Source: Pseudomarimonas arenosa (GTDB taxonomy: Bacteria; Pseudomonadota; Gammaproteobacteria; Xanthomonadales; Xanthomonadaceae). Taken from it: a stretch of DNA of 64,000 bases. The stretch lies in the NCBI RefSeq assembly GCF_014841215.1, contig NZ_JACYTR010000005.1, positions 62,001 to 126,000 of the forward strand, read 5' to 3'. The notes beneath the pieces were generated by a model. The model ran no database searches. It saw nothing but the letters and a program-made list of their open reading frames with translations, and was not told the origin of the DNA. Position numbers and translations under genes: made by a program. Of this stretch, positions 17,692 to 26,493 are shown piece after piece (positions within the stretch are counted from its first letter, which is position 1; the number at the start of each line of letters is the position of its first letter).

Positions 17692-17884
17692 TAGGGCGGG
17701 CCCTGGCCCGCCGAATTGCGTCGTCGCTGGCGACCACGCTTATCAATGTGTTGGGTTCTCGTCAGCTTCATTGGCGGGCCTGGGCCCGCCCTACGACTAC
17801 GTCGCTTATCAATGTGTTGAGTGACTTTCAGCTAGCGCGGCGAAACCGGCCCGCTCCATCGGCGGGTCAAGATCCGCCCTACGC
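17692..17884. repeat. GC-rich hairpin repeats between the CoA-transferase genes
   Basis: Three related units fill the spacer: GGGCGGGCCCTGGCCCGCC (17694), GGCGGGCCTGGGCCCGCCCTA (17773-17793, about), and GGCGGGTCAAGATCCGCCCTA (17861-17881, about). A direct repeat CGCTTATCAATGTGTTG occurs at 17737-17753 and 17803-17819. Each GC-rich unit can form a hairpin. They separate scoA from scoB and may adjust the relative amounts of the subunits. Confidence 0.7.
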
Positions 17885-18607
17885 CGCTCGCGTGGTGCGC
17901 TGTTCGATGCGCTTCTCTGGCGCAGCATTCAACACGATGCGATCGACGTAGATGCCGGGCAGGTGGACCTGATCTGGATCGATCTCGCCCACTTCAACGA
18001 TCTGTTCAACCTCGGCGACGCAGATCCTGCCAGCCATCGCGCAGGCGGGGTTGAAATTGCGTGCAGTCTTGCGGAACAACAGGTTGCCGGCCTTGTCGGC
18101 CTTCCATGCCTTGACCAAAGAAACATCGGCCTGCAGCGCAGTTTCCATCACATACCAGTGCTCGCCGAACTGCCGCGTCTCCTTGCCTTCGGCTACCACG
18201 GTACCGTAGCCGGTACGGGTGAAGAAGGCCGGGATGCCAGCGCCGCCGGCGCGCAGACGCTCGGCCAAGGTGCCCTGCGGATTGAACTCCAGCTCCAGCT
18301 CACCGGCCAGGAACTGCCGCTCAAACTCCTTGTTCTCGCCGACGTAGGATGAAATCATCTTCTTGATCTGCCGCGTGCTCAGCAGCTGACCCAGACCAAA
18401 GCCGTCGACCCCAGCGTTGTTCGAAATCACCGTCAGCCCCTTGACCGCCGAATCACGCAGCGCGGCGATCAGCGCTTCGGGAATTCCGCACAGACCAAAG
18501 CCACCTACAGCCAAGGTCTGGCCATCGGCCACCAGGCCCTTCAAGGCTTCGTCGGCGCTCGGAAACACCTTGTTCTTGCCGCCCGCAGCGGCCGCTTGCT
18601 GAGTCAT
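17879..18607 (-). CDS. scoA: 3-oxoacid CoA-transferase subunit A
   Basis: A 242-residue alpha subunit. The CoA-binding glycine motif is visible in VGGFGLCGIPEALI, and NNAGVDGFGLGQLL, FFTRTGYGT and KADKAGNLLFRKTARNFNP follow the family order. ATG at 18607 is preferred because GGAGGGAATGG lies just upstream; the longer reading to 18808 translates repeat sequence. It forms the active heterodimer with the product of the downstream gene. Confidence 0.92.
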   Translation of the reverse strand: MTQQAAAAGGKNKVFPSADEALKGLVADGQTLAVGGFGLCGIPEALIAALRDSAVKGLTVISNNAGVDGFGLGQLLSTRQIKKMISSYVGENKEFERQFLAGELELEFNPQGTLAERLRAGGAGIPAFFTRTGYGTVVAEGKETRQFGEHWYVMETALQADVSLVKAWKADKAGNLLFRKTARNFNPACAMAGRICVAEVEQIVEVGEIDPDQVHLPGIYVDRIVLNAAPEKRIEQRTTRAA

Positions 18608-19071
18608 TCCATTCCCTCCAGGAAAAGCTGCGCCGATTCTAACCGCTTGTGCGCTGCAGCATAGTGTCCGAAAGGGCAGTCGCAGGTGGCCGGGCCGGGG
18701 TTGCTTGCGCCTGGTGTGTGTCTGTCCAGCCTCATACGTAGCTTCGCCCGACCCTCTCCCCCGCCCCCTCTCCCGGTGGGAGAGGGGAGCAGAGCGGCGG
18801 CGCCCCAATCGCTCTCTGTGGTGGGGGAGAGTTGGGGAGCGGGGATGGCAGCCCTTGATACAAGCAGACGGGAACTCCTTGCGAACAAGTGAGAAGCGCG
18901 ACGCGAACCGTGGGAATCGACATAGATTCGTCGAGTCCCGTTGCCCCTCTCCCCAACCCCTCCCCCGCCAGGGGGGAGGGGCTTACCAGAGATTCCCTCG
19001 TTCAACTTGCACAACGCCCCGCGCTCAACTTGTATGCGCAGCCCACACTTTCCAGCCGAGGCGCTGCCCGG
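18608..19071. repeat. 464-bp intergenic region with two dispersed C-rich repeats
   Basis: No convincing gene. Two copies of the C-rich/G-rich palindromic family are present: 18751-18790 (CCCTCTCCC...GTGGGAGAGGGG) and 18944-18983 (CCCCTCTCCCCAACCCCTCC then CCCGCCAGGGGGGAGGGGCTT). The rest is unstructured spacer with short chance open frames. It separates scoA's upstream side from the 3' end of the large repeat protein. Confidence 0.65.
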
Positions 19072-22000
19072 TTAGCCGCGCCGCATCACCGCCCATCCCA
19101 ACAAACCAAAGCTCAGCATCAGCCCCAGCAGCCATAGCGGCTGCAGGGTGGGAATGAATTCCGGGCCGAGCACGCCAAAGGTGATGCCGGCACTGCTGCT
19201 GTTGCCACTGAGGGAGGTAGCACCGAACGAACCTTGCAGTGGGCTGGTGGTGTTGGTGTAGGTGCCGCCCACACCAACGATCGGAATCTGCACGTTGATA
19301 CTGAAGCTGCAGCTCGCTCCCGGGGCCAGCGAACCGCCACTGAAGCTCACCACCGAGGTGCCGGTGAGGCTTGAGCCAAGGCCGCAGACATCCGATTGCG
19401 GCAGGCCCACAGCCACCGCACCCACCAGGAAGGCGTTCAGATCATCAGTGAAGTTGAGGCCGGTGACTGCTTGATTGCCGGCAGGGTTGCTGATGGTGAA
19501 GCCGACGCTGATCAAATCACCGGCCGTTGCGCTGGTCGGCATGGTCTTGCTCAGGGTTGGCACCGACACTACATCGAGATCCGCTGTGGCAGCGGTGCCG
19601 CTGGCCGGCAAACCGCTGGACATGCCACTCGGCGCCGATGTGGTGAAGGTGTAGGTACCCAGCGCGGCGCCGACCGGCACCTGCAGGGTGACGCTGAAAC
19701 TGCAGGTTGCGGAAGCCGGCAACTGGCCACCACTGAGGCTGATCACACCGCCGCTGGCGCTCAGGGTGGATCCCGTGCCGCAGACATCGGCTTGCGGCAG
19801 CCCCTGGATCACCAGGCCAGGCAACACGGCAGCGACGTCATCGCTGAAGGCAATGCTGTCGAGACTGAGACTGGCGGAAATATTCTGCAGCGTGAACTCA
19901 AAGTCGGTGCTATCGCCGGGCTGCAGCAAATTGGGCGTGATGGACCGGCTGAGAATGATGCCGACATTGGCCACCGTGAGGGTGGCATCAGCCGTGGTGG
20001 CATTGCCCAGCGAAGTACTCAGCACACCCGGATTGTTGACGTAGCTGCCGGTGGCGGCGGCGAATACATTCACCTGCACCGTGCAACTCGACGATGCCGC
20101 CACGCTGCCGCCGCTGTAGCTGATCACGCCCGAGCCCACCGCAGCGGTGAGCGTACCGCCAGTGCAGGTGGTGCTTGCGTTGGCCGGGCTGGCGACCAGC
20201 AAGCCTGCCGGCAGATTGTCGGTAAACGCAAGGCCGGTGGCCGCCAGACTCGAACCGCTGTTGTCGATAGTGAAACTCAACGTTGAGGGGCTGCCCGGGG
20301 TGACCAGGGTCGGGGCAAAAGCCTGCACGAATGCCGGCACCGGCACTACGCTGAGGGTGGCGGTGGCGGTCGGGCCGTCGGCAAAGCCGGTGCTCAGCAC
20401 GCTGCTGGTGTTGACATAGCTACCGGCCGCCGCCGCGCTGACGTCGACTTGCACCGTGCAGCTGCTCATCGCAGCGACGCTGCCACCGCTGTAGCTGATC
20501 ACACCGGACCCGGCCGTTGCTGTCAGGGTGCCACCGGTGCAGGTGGTCGATGCGTTCGGGATAGCGGCCACCAGCAGTCCCGCTGGTAGATTGTCGGTAA
20601 ACGCCAGTGCCGGCAAGGCCTGGGTCGACGCGCTGTTGTCGATGGTGAACGTCAGTGTTGAGGCGACATTGACCGGCACGGTGGCCGGGGCAAAGGCCTT
20701 ACTGAACCCTGCCGTCGGCGAAACACCGAGCGTGGCGGTTGCCGACGGCCGATTGCCGATGCTGAGGCCCAGCTGGCTGGTCACGTTGACCTTGCTGCCC
20801 GGCGTGGTCGCCTGCACATCGACCGACACCGTACAGCTGCTGTTCGCCGCCAGCGCACCGCCGCTGTAGCTAAATGCGCTGGCCCCCGGCGTGGCGGTGA
20901 GCGTGCCACCGGTGCAGGTGGTGCTGGCATTGCTGGGGTTGGCCACCTGCAGGCCGGGCGGCAGCGCATCGCTCACCGCGATGCCGCTCAAGGCGACTGC
21001 AAAGGCGCTGTTGTCGATGCTCAGGGTGACCGTGCTGACACCGCCGACCACGGTGGCGATCGGCGCAAAGGCCTTGCTCAGGGTTGGCGCAATCACACTC
21101 AGGGTGCCGCTGGCAACGCCGCTCGCCGGCAAGCCCGACTGGCTGACTTGCGAACTTAACGGATAACTGCCGCTGAGGAAGCCACCAGGCAGGGTCATAC
21201 TGACGCTGAAGCTACAGGACGCACCGCCGGCCAGACTGGCGGACTGCAGCAGAACCGTTCCCGAGCCGGACAATGTCGAGCCGACGCCGCAGACATCTGC
21301 CTGCGGCAGCCCGTTCAACACCACGCCAGGCAAGGCCGTCGAGATCGGCAAGGGCATGCTGAGATTGCTGAGCGCCGCAACGCCGTCGTTCTGCAATTGC
21401 ACCTGCAGTACCGCTGCACCACCCGGCAGGGCCGCGTCGACAAACTGCAAGCTAAGGGTGACCGGCAGAACCTGCAGCACATCGCTGGCCGCTGGCGCCG
21501 TTTGCGCCACACCGTTGACGATGCCGCTGAGGCCCGAGCTGGTACTTGGATAGCTGCCACCTGACGCCGCCGGTACCGCCAGGGTCACATCGATGGTGCA
21601 GTTGGCGCCGGCCGCCAGTGAGCCGCCGCTGAAACTGAGGGTGGAGGTGCCGGACACCGTGCCGCCGCAAGCAGCAGCCGGCAAACCGGTGGCGACCAAG
21701 CCACTCAGAGCGGCATCGAGATCGTCGGTAAAGGCCAAGGCACTGGCAGCGTTCAGGCCATCGGCATTCTCCAGCGTATAGCGCAGATTGACGCTGCCGC
21801 CCGCCTGCGCCGGATCGTCGGTGAATGCCTTGCTGAAGTTGAAGGCGTCGATGACCTGCAGGTCATCGACCATCGGCGCGGCGGTGAACGGCGAGCCGTT
21901 CTGGGTGGCACTGATGGTGCCGGTGGCCGAGCCATACACGCCGGTCGGCGCAGCGGCCGGCACCTGCAGAATGACATCAAAGGTACAGGTAGCGAGCGCG

Positions 22001-24345
22001 GGGATAACCAGATTGGTCGCACTCAGGGTGGTGGTGCCGGTGAACACCGAGCCTCCACCACACACCGTTCCACTGGCCGGCAGGGATGTGGCCGACAGGC
22101 TGGGAAGCGCTGCGCTGTAGGGGTCGGTGAAGGAGCTGATGGTGATGGAATCCGTCGTGCTCTGATTGACCAGGGTGTAACGGAGGGTGACCGCGGTGTC
22201 GCGGAAAGCTGGGTCGTCGACGAATTCCTTGCTCGCCGCCAGGCCATGAATCGACAAGGTGTCGGTTGCCCCGAGGCTGGAGGCGGACACACCCAGCACG
22301 GTGGCGGACACGTTGGACGTGGTATTGGGGTAGCTGCCTGCCGTGGCCCCTGCCGGCACCTGCAAGGTAACGGTGAAGTCGCAGCTCTCTCCCGGCATCA
22401 GACTGCCGCCAGCCAGGGTCAGCAGGCTGGTTCCGCTCAGGGTGGAACCTGCGCCGCAGACATTGCTCAGCGGCAGGCCGGTGGCGACCAGGCCAGTTAG
22501 CGCAGCATCCAGGTCGTCAGTGAAACTGATAGCGGTGGCGGCACCGGGCGACAGCTCATCGAGGGAGAGACTGAACTGCAGGTCGACCGTCGCGCCGGCC
22601 AACACCGGATTGCTGAGGAATTCCTTGCCAAGGCGCGGCGCCTCGACCACCGCCAGCGTATCGCTGGCAGCCGGGCCAATCACCGGACCCGAGGCAGTGG
22701 CGGTGACATCGCTGGTGGTGCTGAGGTAGTTACCCGCCGCGGCGCCGGTGGCCACATTCAAGGTGAGCGAGAAGGTGCAGCTGGCGCCCGGAGCCAAGGT
22801 GATGCTGTTTACCGAGAACACCGCAGGAACCGAATCCAATCCCACCGGATTGGTCAGCGGTTGAAAGCCGGCGTTGCCCGTTCCGCTGCAGAAGTTCGCC
22901 GCAGGCGCGCCGCTGGGCGAGGTCGGCAGTATGGTCGGCAGGGTGTCGGAGAACGCCACACTAGTCAGCGTCTCGGTGCCCGAGGGGTTGCTCAGACTGT
23001 ATTCCAGGGTGACCACGCCACCGGCGCCGACCGGGTCATCGGTGAAACTCTTGGATAAGAGAGGAATGGTCTGCACCACCAGGGTGTCGCTGGCCTGGGT
23101 GCCAGTCACCGGGCTGCCGCCGACATTGGCCGTCACTGCAGTACTGGTGCTGGGATAGCTCGCCGCTGTTGCGCCCGCGGGCACCGACAGGCTGACATTG
23201 ATCTGGCACCCCGCTTCCGCCGCCAGCGATGCGCCGCTCAAACTCAAGGCGGTGGTGCCGACACCATTCACCGTACCGCCGCAGCTATTGCTGTTCAGCG
23301 TGGCAAAGGTCAGGCCGCTGAGCGCTGCGCCGAAGTTGTCGCTGAAGGCCAGGCTGCTGGCGGCGTTGTTGCGATCGAAATTGAACAGCTGATAGGTCAG
23401 GCTGACCGTGCCGCCGGGCGGAGTCGGGTCGTTATCAAAAGTTTTCGACAGGTTCAGTGGCTGCGCCGGCACATCGAGCAAGGCGTTGGCAAAGCCGACC
23501 GCGAAGTTCGAGAACCCGACCGTGGCATTCACCGTATTCGACTGGTTGATGAAGGCACCAAAACTCGAGGTAGTGACATTGAAGCCAATCGTGCACGAGG
23601 CCCCCGCCGCCACCGCCGGAAACATGGCGCTACCGTTGTAGAAATAGGTGAATGAGGTCGCACCCGGCGTGGCGGAGACAGTGATGGGCGTTACCGGCGC
23701 GGTGACGCAGTCAAAGCTCAAGTCAGCTGGCGATGCGATGCGCATACCGGCAGGCAGCGGATCGCTGAAATTCAGCACGTTCACCGGCGCGGCATTGGCC
23801 GTGTTATCGATGGTGAAGGTGAGCCGACTCGCTTGCCCCAGCCCGATGCTGCTGGGCGCGAACGCCTTGCTGACACCCGGCCGACCGGCGTCTACGGTCA
23901 GATCATCGGTGGCCGGCCCGGAGTTGCCCAGGTTGGAGGTGAGATCGCCGCTGACATTCGTGTGCGTACCAACGACAGCGCTGGTGACCGGCACGCGAAT
24001 GGTGCAGCTGGCGCCCAGACCCAGCGTGCCATCGCTCAATTCGATGGTGCTGCCGCCTGCTGGCGCGCTCAACGTGCCGCCGCAATTGTTGGTTAAGGAG
24101 GCAGGTGTGGCAATGGTGACGCCGGCCGGCAGAATATCGACAAACGCCAGGCCGCTGGCCGACGCGATGCCGCCGCTATTGTCGATGGTGAACTGCAGCA
24201 CCGTGGTGCTCCCCGGCCCGATGGTATCGGGGCTGAAGCTCTTGCTGAAGGTAGGCATCCCACCGCCTGCCAGGGCCGGCGTCGACGCGGTCGCCAACAC
24301 CATCAAGGCGGCCCACTCGCCGCCACTCATCCTGCGCTTCTGCAT
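19072..24345 (-). CDS. Giant repeat surface protein with IPTL-CTERM-like anchor
   Basis: A 1757-residue exported protein. A signal peptide (WAALMVLATASTPALA) is followed by 13 tandem beta-sandwich repeats of about 125-135 residues, each opening with a version of SKAFAPxxxxxGxxSTLTFTID and containing FTDNLPAGL, CxGGTL and SCTxxVxV segments (DUF11/DUF7933-like). The C-terminus FIPTLQPLWLLGLMLSFGLL plus WAVMRRG matches the IPTL-CTERM pattern: motif, TM helix, basic tail. Such tails direct exosortase/archaeosortase-like processing to the cell envelope. The start at 24345 gives the signal peptide; the ATG at 24411 would precede it with a basic stretch. Likely adhesin or structural surface protein. 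Confidence 0.8.
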   Translation of the reverse strand: MQKRRMSGGEWAALMVLATASTPALAGGGMPTFSKSFSPDTIGPGSTTVLQFTIDNSGGIASASGLAFVDILPAGVTIATPASLTNNCGGTLSAPAGGSTIELSDGTLGLGASCTIRVPVTSAVVGTHTNVSGDLTSNLGNSGPATDDLTVDAGRPGVSKAFAPSSIGLGQASRLTFTIDNTANAAPVNVLNFSDPLPAGMRIASPADLSFDCVTAPVTPITVSATPGATSFTYFYNGSAMFPAVAAGASCTIGFNVTTSSFGAFINQSNTVNATVGFSNFAVGFANALLDVPAQPLNLSKTFDNDPTPPGGTVSLTYQLFNFDRNNAASSLAFSDNFGAALSGLTFATLNSNSCGGTVNGVGTTALSLSGASLAAEAGCQINVSLSVPAGATAASYPSTSTAVTANVGGSPVTGTQASDTLVVQTIPLLSKSFTDDPVGAGGVVTLEYSLSNPSGTETLTSVAFSDTLPTILPTSPSGAPAANFCSGTGNAGFQPLTNPVGLDSVPAVFSVNSITLAPGASCTFSLTLNVATGAAAGNYLSTTSDVTATASGPVIGPAASDTLAVVEAPRLGKEFLSNPVLAGATVDLQFSLSLDELSPGAATAISFTDDLDAALTGLVATGLPLSNVCGAGSTLSGTSLLTLAGGSLMPGESCDFTVTLQVPAGATAGSYPNTTSNVSATVLGVSASSLGATDTLSIHGLAASKEFVDDPAFRDTAVTLRYTLVNQSTTDSITISSFTDPYSAALPSLSATSLPASGTVCGGGSVFTGTTTLSATNLVIPALATCTFDVILQVPAAAPTGVYGSATGTISATQNGSPFTAAPMVDDLQVIDAFNFSKAFTDDPAQAGGSVNLRYTLENADGLNAASALAFTDDLDAALSGLVATGLPAAACGGTVSGTSTLSFSGGSLAAGANCTIDVTLAVPAASGGSYPSTSSGLSGIVNGVAQTAPAASDVLQVLPVTLSLQFVDAALPGGAAVLQVQLQNDGVAALSNLSMPLPISTALPGVVLNGLPQADVCGVGSTLSGSGTVLLQSASLAGGASCSFSVSMTLPGGFLSGSYPLSSQVSQSGLPASGVASGTLSVIAPTLSKAFAPIATVVGGVSTVTLSIDNSAFAVALSGIAVSDALPPGLQVANPSNASTTCTGGTLTATPGASAFSYSGGALAANSSCTVSVDVQATTPGSKVNVTSQLGLSIGNRPSATATLGVSPTAGFSKAFAPATVPVNVASTLTFTIDNSASTQALPALAFTDNLPAGLLVAAIPNASTTCTGGTLTATAGSGVISYSGGSVAAMSSCTVQVDVSAAAAGSYVNTSSVLSTGFADGPTATATLSVVPVPAFVQAFAPTLVTPGSPSTLSFTIDNSGSSLAATGLAFTDNLPAGLLVASPANASTTCTGGTLTAAVGSGVISYSGGSVAASSSCTVQVNVFAAATGSYVNNPGVLSTSLGNATTADATLTVANVGIILSRSITPNLLQPGDSTDFEFTLQNISASLSLDSIAFSDDVAAVLPGLVIQGLPQADVCGTGSTLSASGGVISLSGGQLPASATCSFSVTLQVPVGAALGTYTFTTSAPSGMSSGLPASGTAATADLDVVSVPTLSKTMPTSATAGDLISVGFTISNPAGNQAVTGLNFTDDLNAFLVGAVAVGLPQSDVCGLGSSLTGTSVVSFSGGSLAPGASCSFSINVQIPIVGVGGTYTNTTSPLQGSFGATSLSGNSSSAGITFGVLGPEFIPTLQPLWLLGLMLSFGLLGWAVMRRG

Positions 24346-24905
24346 GTCGCCCCCAACCTGGTCGCCTGCCCTTGGACGAAGGCGCTGCAGCGACACTCGT
24401 CGCCTCGCCATCGTCTACCTGAACTTCGAGCGCGAGCTGCTCGGGCCGGCCCGGCCAGCGATTCGCGACGCCCGACAGTGTGCGGGCAAAGTAACCCTTG
24501 GCGGCGGGCCTGTCCACACGCTGGGCGGGCGAGCGAAAATCACGACTGTCTTGATGCCACGCTGCGCCGCCATCGTCGCCGAGGTGGCCAGAGAACGGTG
24601 CGCGGGCGGGCAAGGGCCCAGTGCCGGCGTTTGACCGGGACAGTGGCCAAATCCCGCAACGCAGAGCGTGGTCACTCGCCGCTTCGTCAAGTCAAGGGCG
24701 CGGACAAAAACGGGCGTTGCTCAGGCCGGGCCTGCGACCTCAAAGGATTCGGCTCCAGGCCCGATCACGCCGCCTTCACCGAAGGTTGGCTTCAGCATCG
24801 ATTAAGCGCAAAATCGAACGGTCAGGAACACGAAATACGGTTCGATGCGTCCGCTGCGCGGGGTCGAGACGTACTGTTCCTATCGCTTTCGACGGGAGAC
24901 CTCTG
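24346..24905. other. 560-bp divergent spacer, no gene seen
   Basis: Lies between the starts of the giant repeat protein and the fibre-like secreted protein and so should hold both promoters. No reading frame here looks coding: open frames lack ribosome sites and have no recognisable motifs. No clear promoter boxes, hairpins or repeats of the local families were found. Confidence 0.5.
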
Positions 24906-26381
24906 ATGACCCTGCTCAACACCTTGCGCCTCGCTCCGCTGGCCCTTGGACTCGCACTGGCCTCGACTGCGCACGCAGCGGCCCCGGAACTCGATGTTAA
25001 GGGCGGCAGCCCGGTGCTGCGGATTGGCGATCAGGCTCCCGCCTACACCGTGAAGGTGGGCTACCCCGACGGACGCATCTCGCAAACCGAGCTGCTGGCC
25101 GGAGAATCCCTGGCGATCGCACCGGATGCCGGCAAGGCCCTGGCCGACGGCTACTACCGCATCGAGATGACCCCCATCCTCGGCGTAACCCAGCGTGGCG
25201 ACGCCGCCAACCTGCTCAGCGCCGACCAAGAGAAGTCGCGCCCGCAAGGCAACACCATCAGCACCGGGTTTCGCGTAGCCAACGGCCAGCTGATCAGCGC
25301 CGAAGCCAAGGAACCAATGCTGGCTCAGGCCGGCAAGTCAGATCAGGACAACGGGTTGATGAAAGATCAGGTGATCATCGATGACCTGATCGTCGACGGC
25401 AGCGCCTGCATCGGCACCGACTGCGCCAATGGCGAAAACTTCGGCTTCGACACCCTGCGCTTGAAAGAGAACAACACCCGCATCAAGTTCGACGACACCT
25501 CCAACTCCGGCAGCTTCCCCTTCGTCGACTGGCAACTCACCGCCAACGAATCAGATAACGGCGGCTTGAACAAGTTCTCCATCGACGACGTCACCAACGC
25601 CAAGATCCCGTTCACCATCGAAGCCAACGCCCGCAGCAACAGCCTCTACGTGAAAAACAGCGGCCGCATCGGCATCGGCACCAACCTGCCCGCGGTGCAG
25701 GTGCATCAGAAAGACGGCAACACCCCCACCTACCGCCTGGAACAAGACGGCAGCTCCGGCTTCAGCGCCCAAACCTGGGACGTGGCGGGTAATGAGACCA
25801 ACTTCTTTATTCGCGATGTGACCAATGGGTCGAAGCTGCCGTTCAAGATCATTCCGAATGCGCCGAATAATGCGCTGTATGTGGCGGCTTCGGGGAATGT
25901 GGGGCTGTCGACGGCCAGTCCGGCCTCACTGCTACACCTTCGTGGCGCGGGCTCAGTGCTGCCACGAATTACCCTTGAGAACGCGGATGCCACTGGCGAC
26001 AACTGGCTCTTTGATGTGTCAGACAACCACGATTTTCGGATCAGCGTGAACGGAACCGGCGTGCAAGAGTTCCTGCTAGATGACGCGGGAAACCTGACCA
26101 TCACTGGCACCTTGACCACGGCGATGGGCAACACCTGCGCGGCGGGCTGTGACCGAGTTTTCTCCGAGGACTACGCGCTTGAGGGCATCGACGAGCACGC
26201 GTCAATGATGTGGCAGAACCGATACCTGCCAGCAGTTGGCCCAACCGACGAGAATGCTCGATCGATCAACATTACCGCGAAGATCGGCGGCATGTTGAAC
26301 GAACTGGAGAAGGCTCATATTTACATCGAGCAGCTGCATCGTAGGCTGAATGAGCTTGAGGCTAAGTTGAACGACAAATAA
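24906..26381 (+). CDS. Secreted fibre-like protein with C-terminal coiled coil
   Basis: A 491-residue exported protein. Signal peptide MTLLNTLRLAPLALGLALAS then THAA. The middle contains two similar beta modules (IPFTIEANARSNSLYVKNSG then RIGIGT, and LPFKIIPNAPNNALYVAASG then NVGLST), as in tail-fibre and collagen-like trimeric proteins. The C-terminus (CDRVFSEDYALEGIDEHASM ... NELEKAHIYIEQLHRRLNELE) resembles the region next to endosialidase-type chaperone domains and ends in a trimerisation-like coiled coil. Function unknown; a trimeric surface fibre is plausible. GGGAG lies 8 bases before the ATG. Base composition becomes visibly less GC-rich after about 25790. Confidence 0.75.
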   Translation: MTLLNTLRLAPLALGLALASTAHAAAPELDVKGGSPVLRIGDQAPAYTVKVGYPDGRISQTELLAGESLAIAPDAGKALADGYYRIEMTPILGVTQRGDAANLLSADQEKSRPQGNTISTGFRVANGQLISAEAKEPMLAQAGKSDQDNGLMKDQVIIDDLIVDGSACIGTDCANGENFGFDTLRLKENNTRIKFDDTSNSGSFPFVDWQLTANESDNGGLNKFSIDDVTNAKIPFTIEANARSNSLYVKNSGRIGIGTNLPAVQVHQKDGNTPTYRLEQDGSSGFSAQTWDVAGNETNFFIRDVTNGSKLPFKIIPNAPNNALYVAASGNVGLSTASPASLLHLRGAGSVLPRITLENADATGDNWLFDVSDNHDFRISVNGTGVQEFLLDDAGNLTITGTLTTAMGNTCAAGCDRVFSEDYALEGIDEHASMMWQNRYLPAVGPTDENARSINITAKIGGMLNELEKAHIYIEQLHRRLNELEAKLNDK

Positions 26382-26493
26382 CGACCCTCAACGGCAACGC
26401 CATTGAACTCAGCGCGCTGCGGAAGTAGCGCGCTGGTGCATTCAGCATGGCGATTCGCCACCCTCGGATGACACTTTAGGTGAAAGCGAAAGG

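Noticed and set aside
23648-24634. Open frame on the plus strand upstream of the fibre gene
   Set aside because: Mostly antisense to the giant repeat protein, and its end in the spacer has no recognisable protein features.
24346-24905. Possible small gene in the divergent spacer
   Set aside because: Open frames here have no ribosome site, no conserved motif and do not continue with consistent codon bias.
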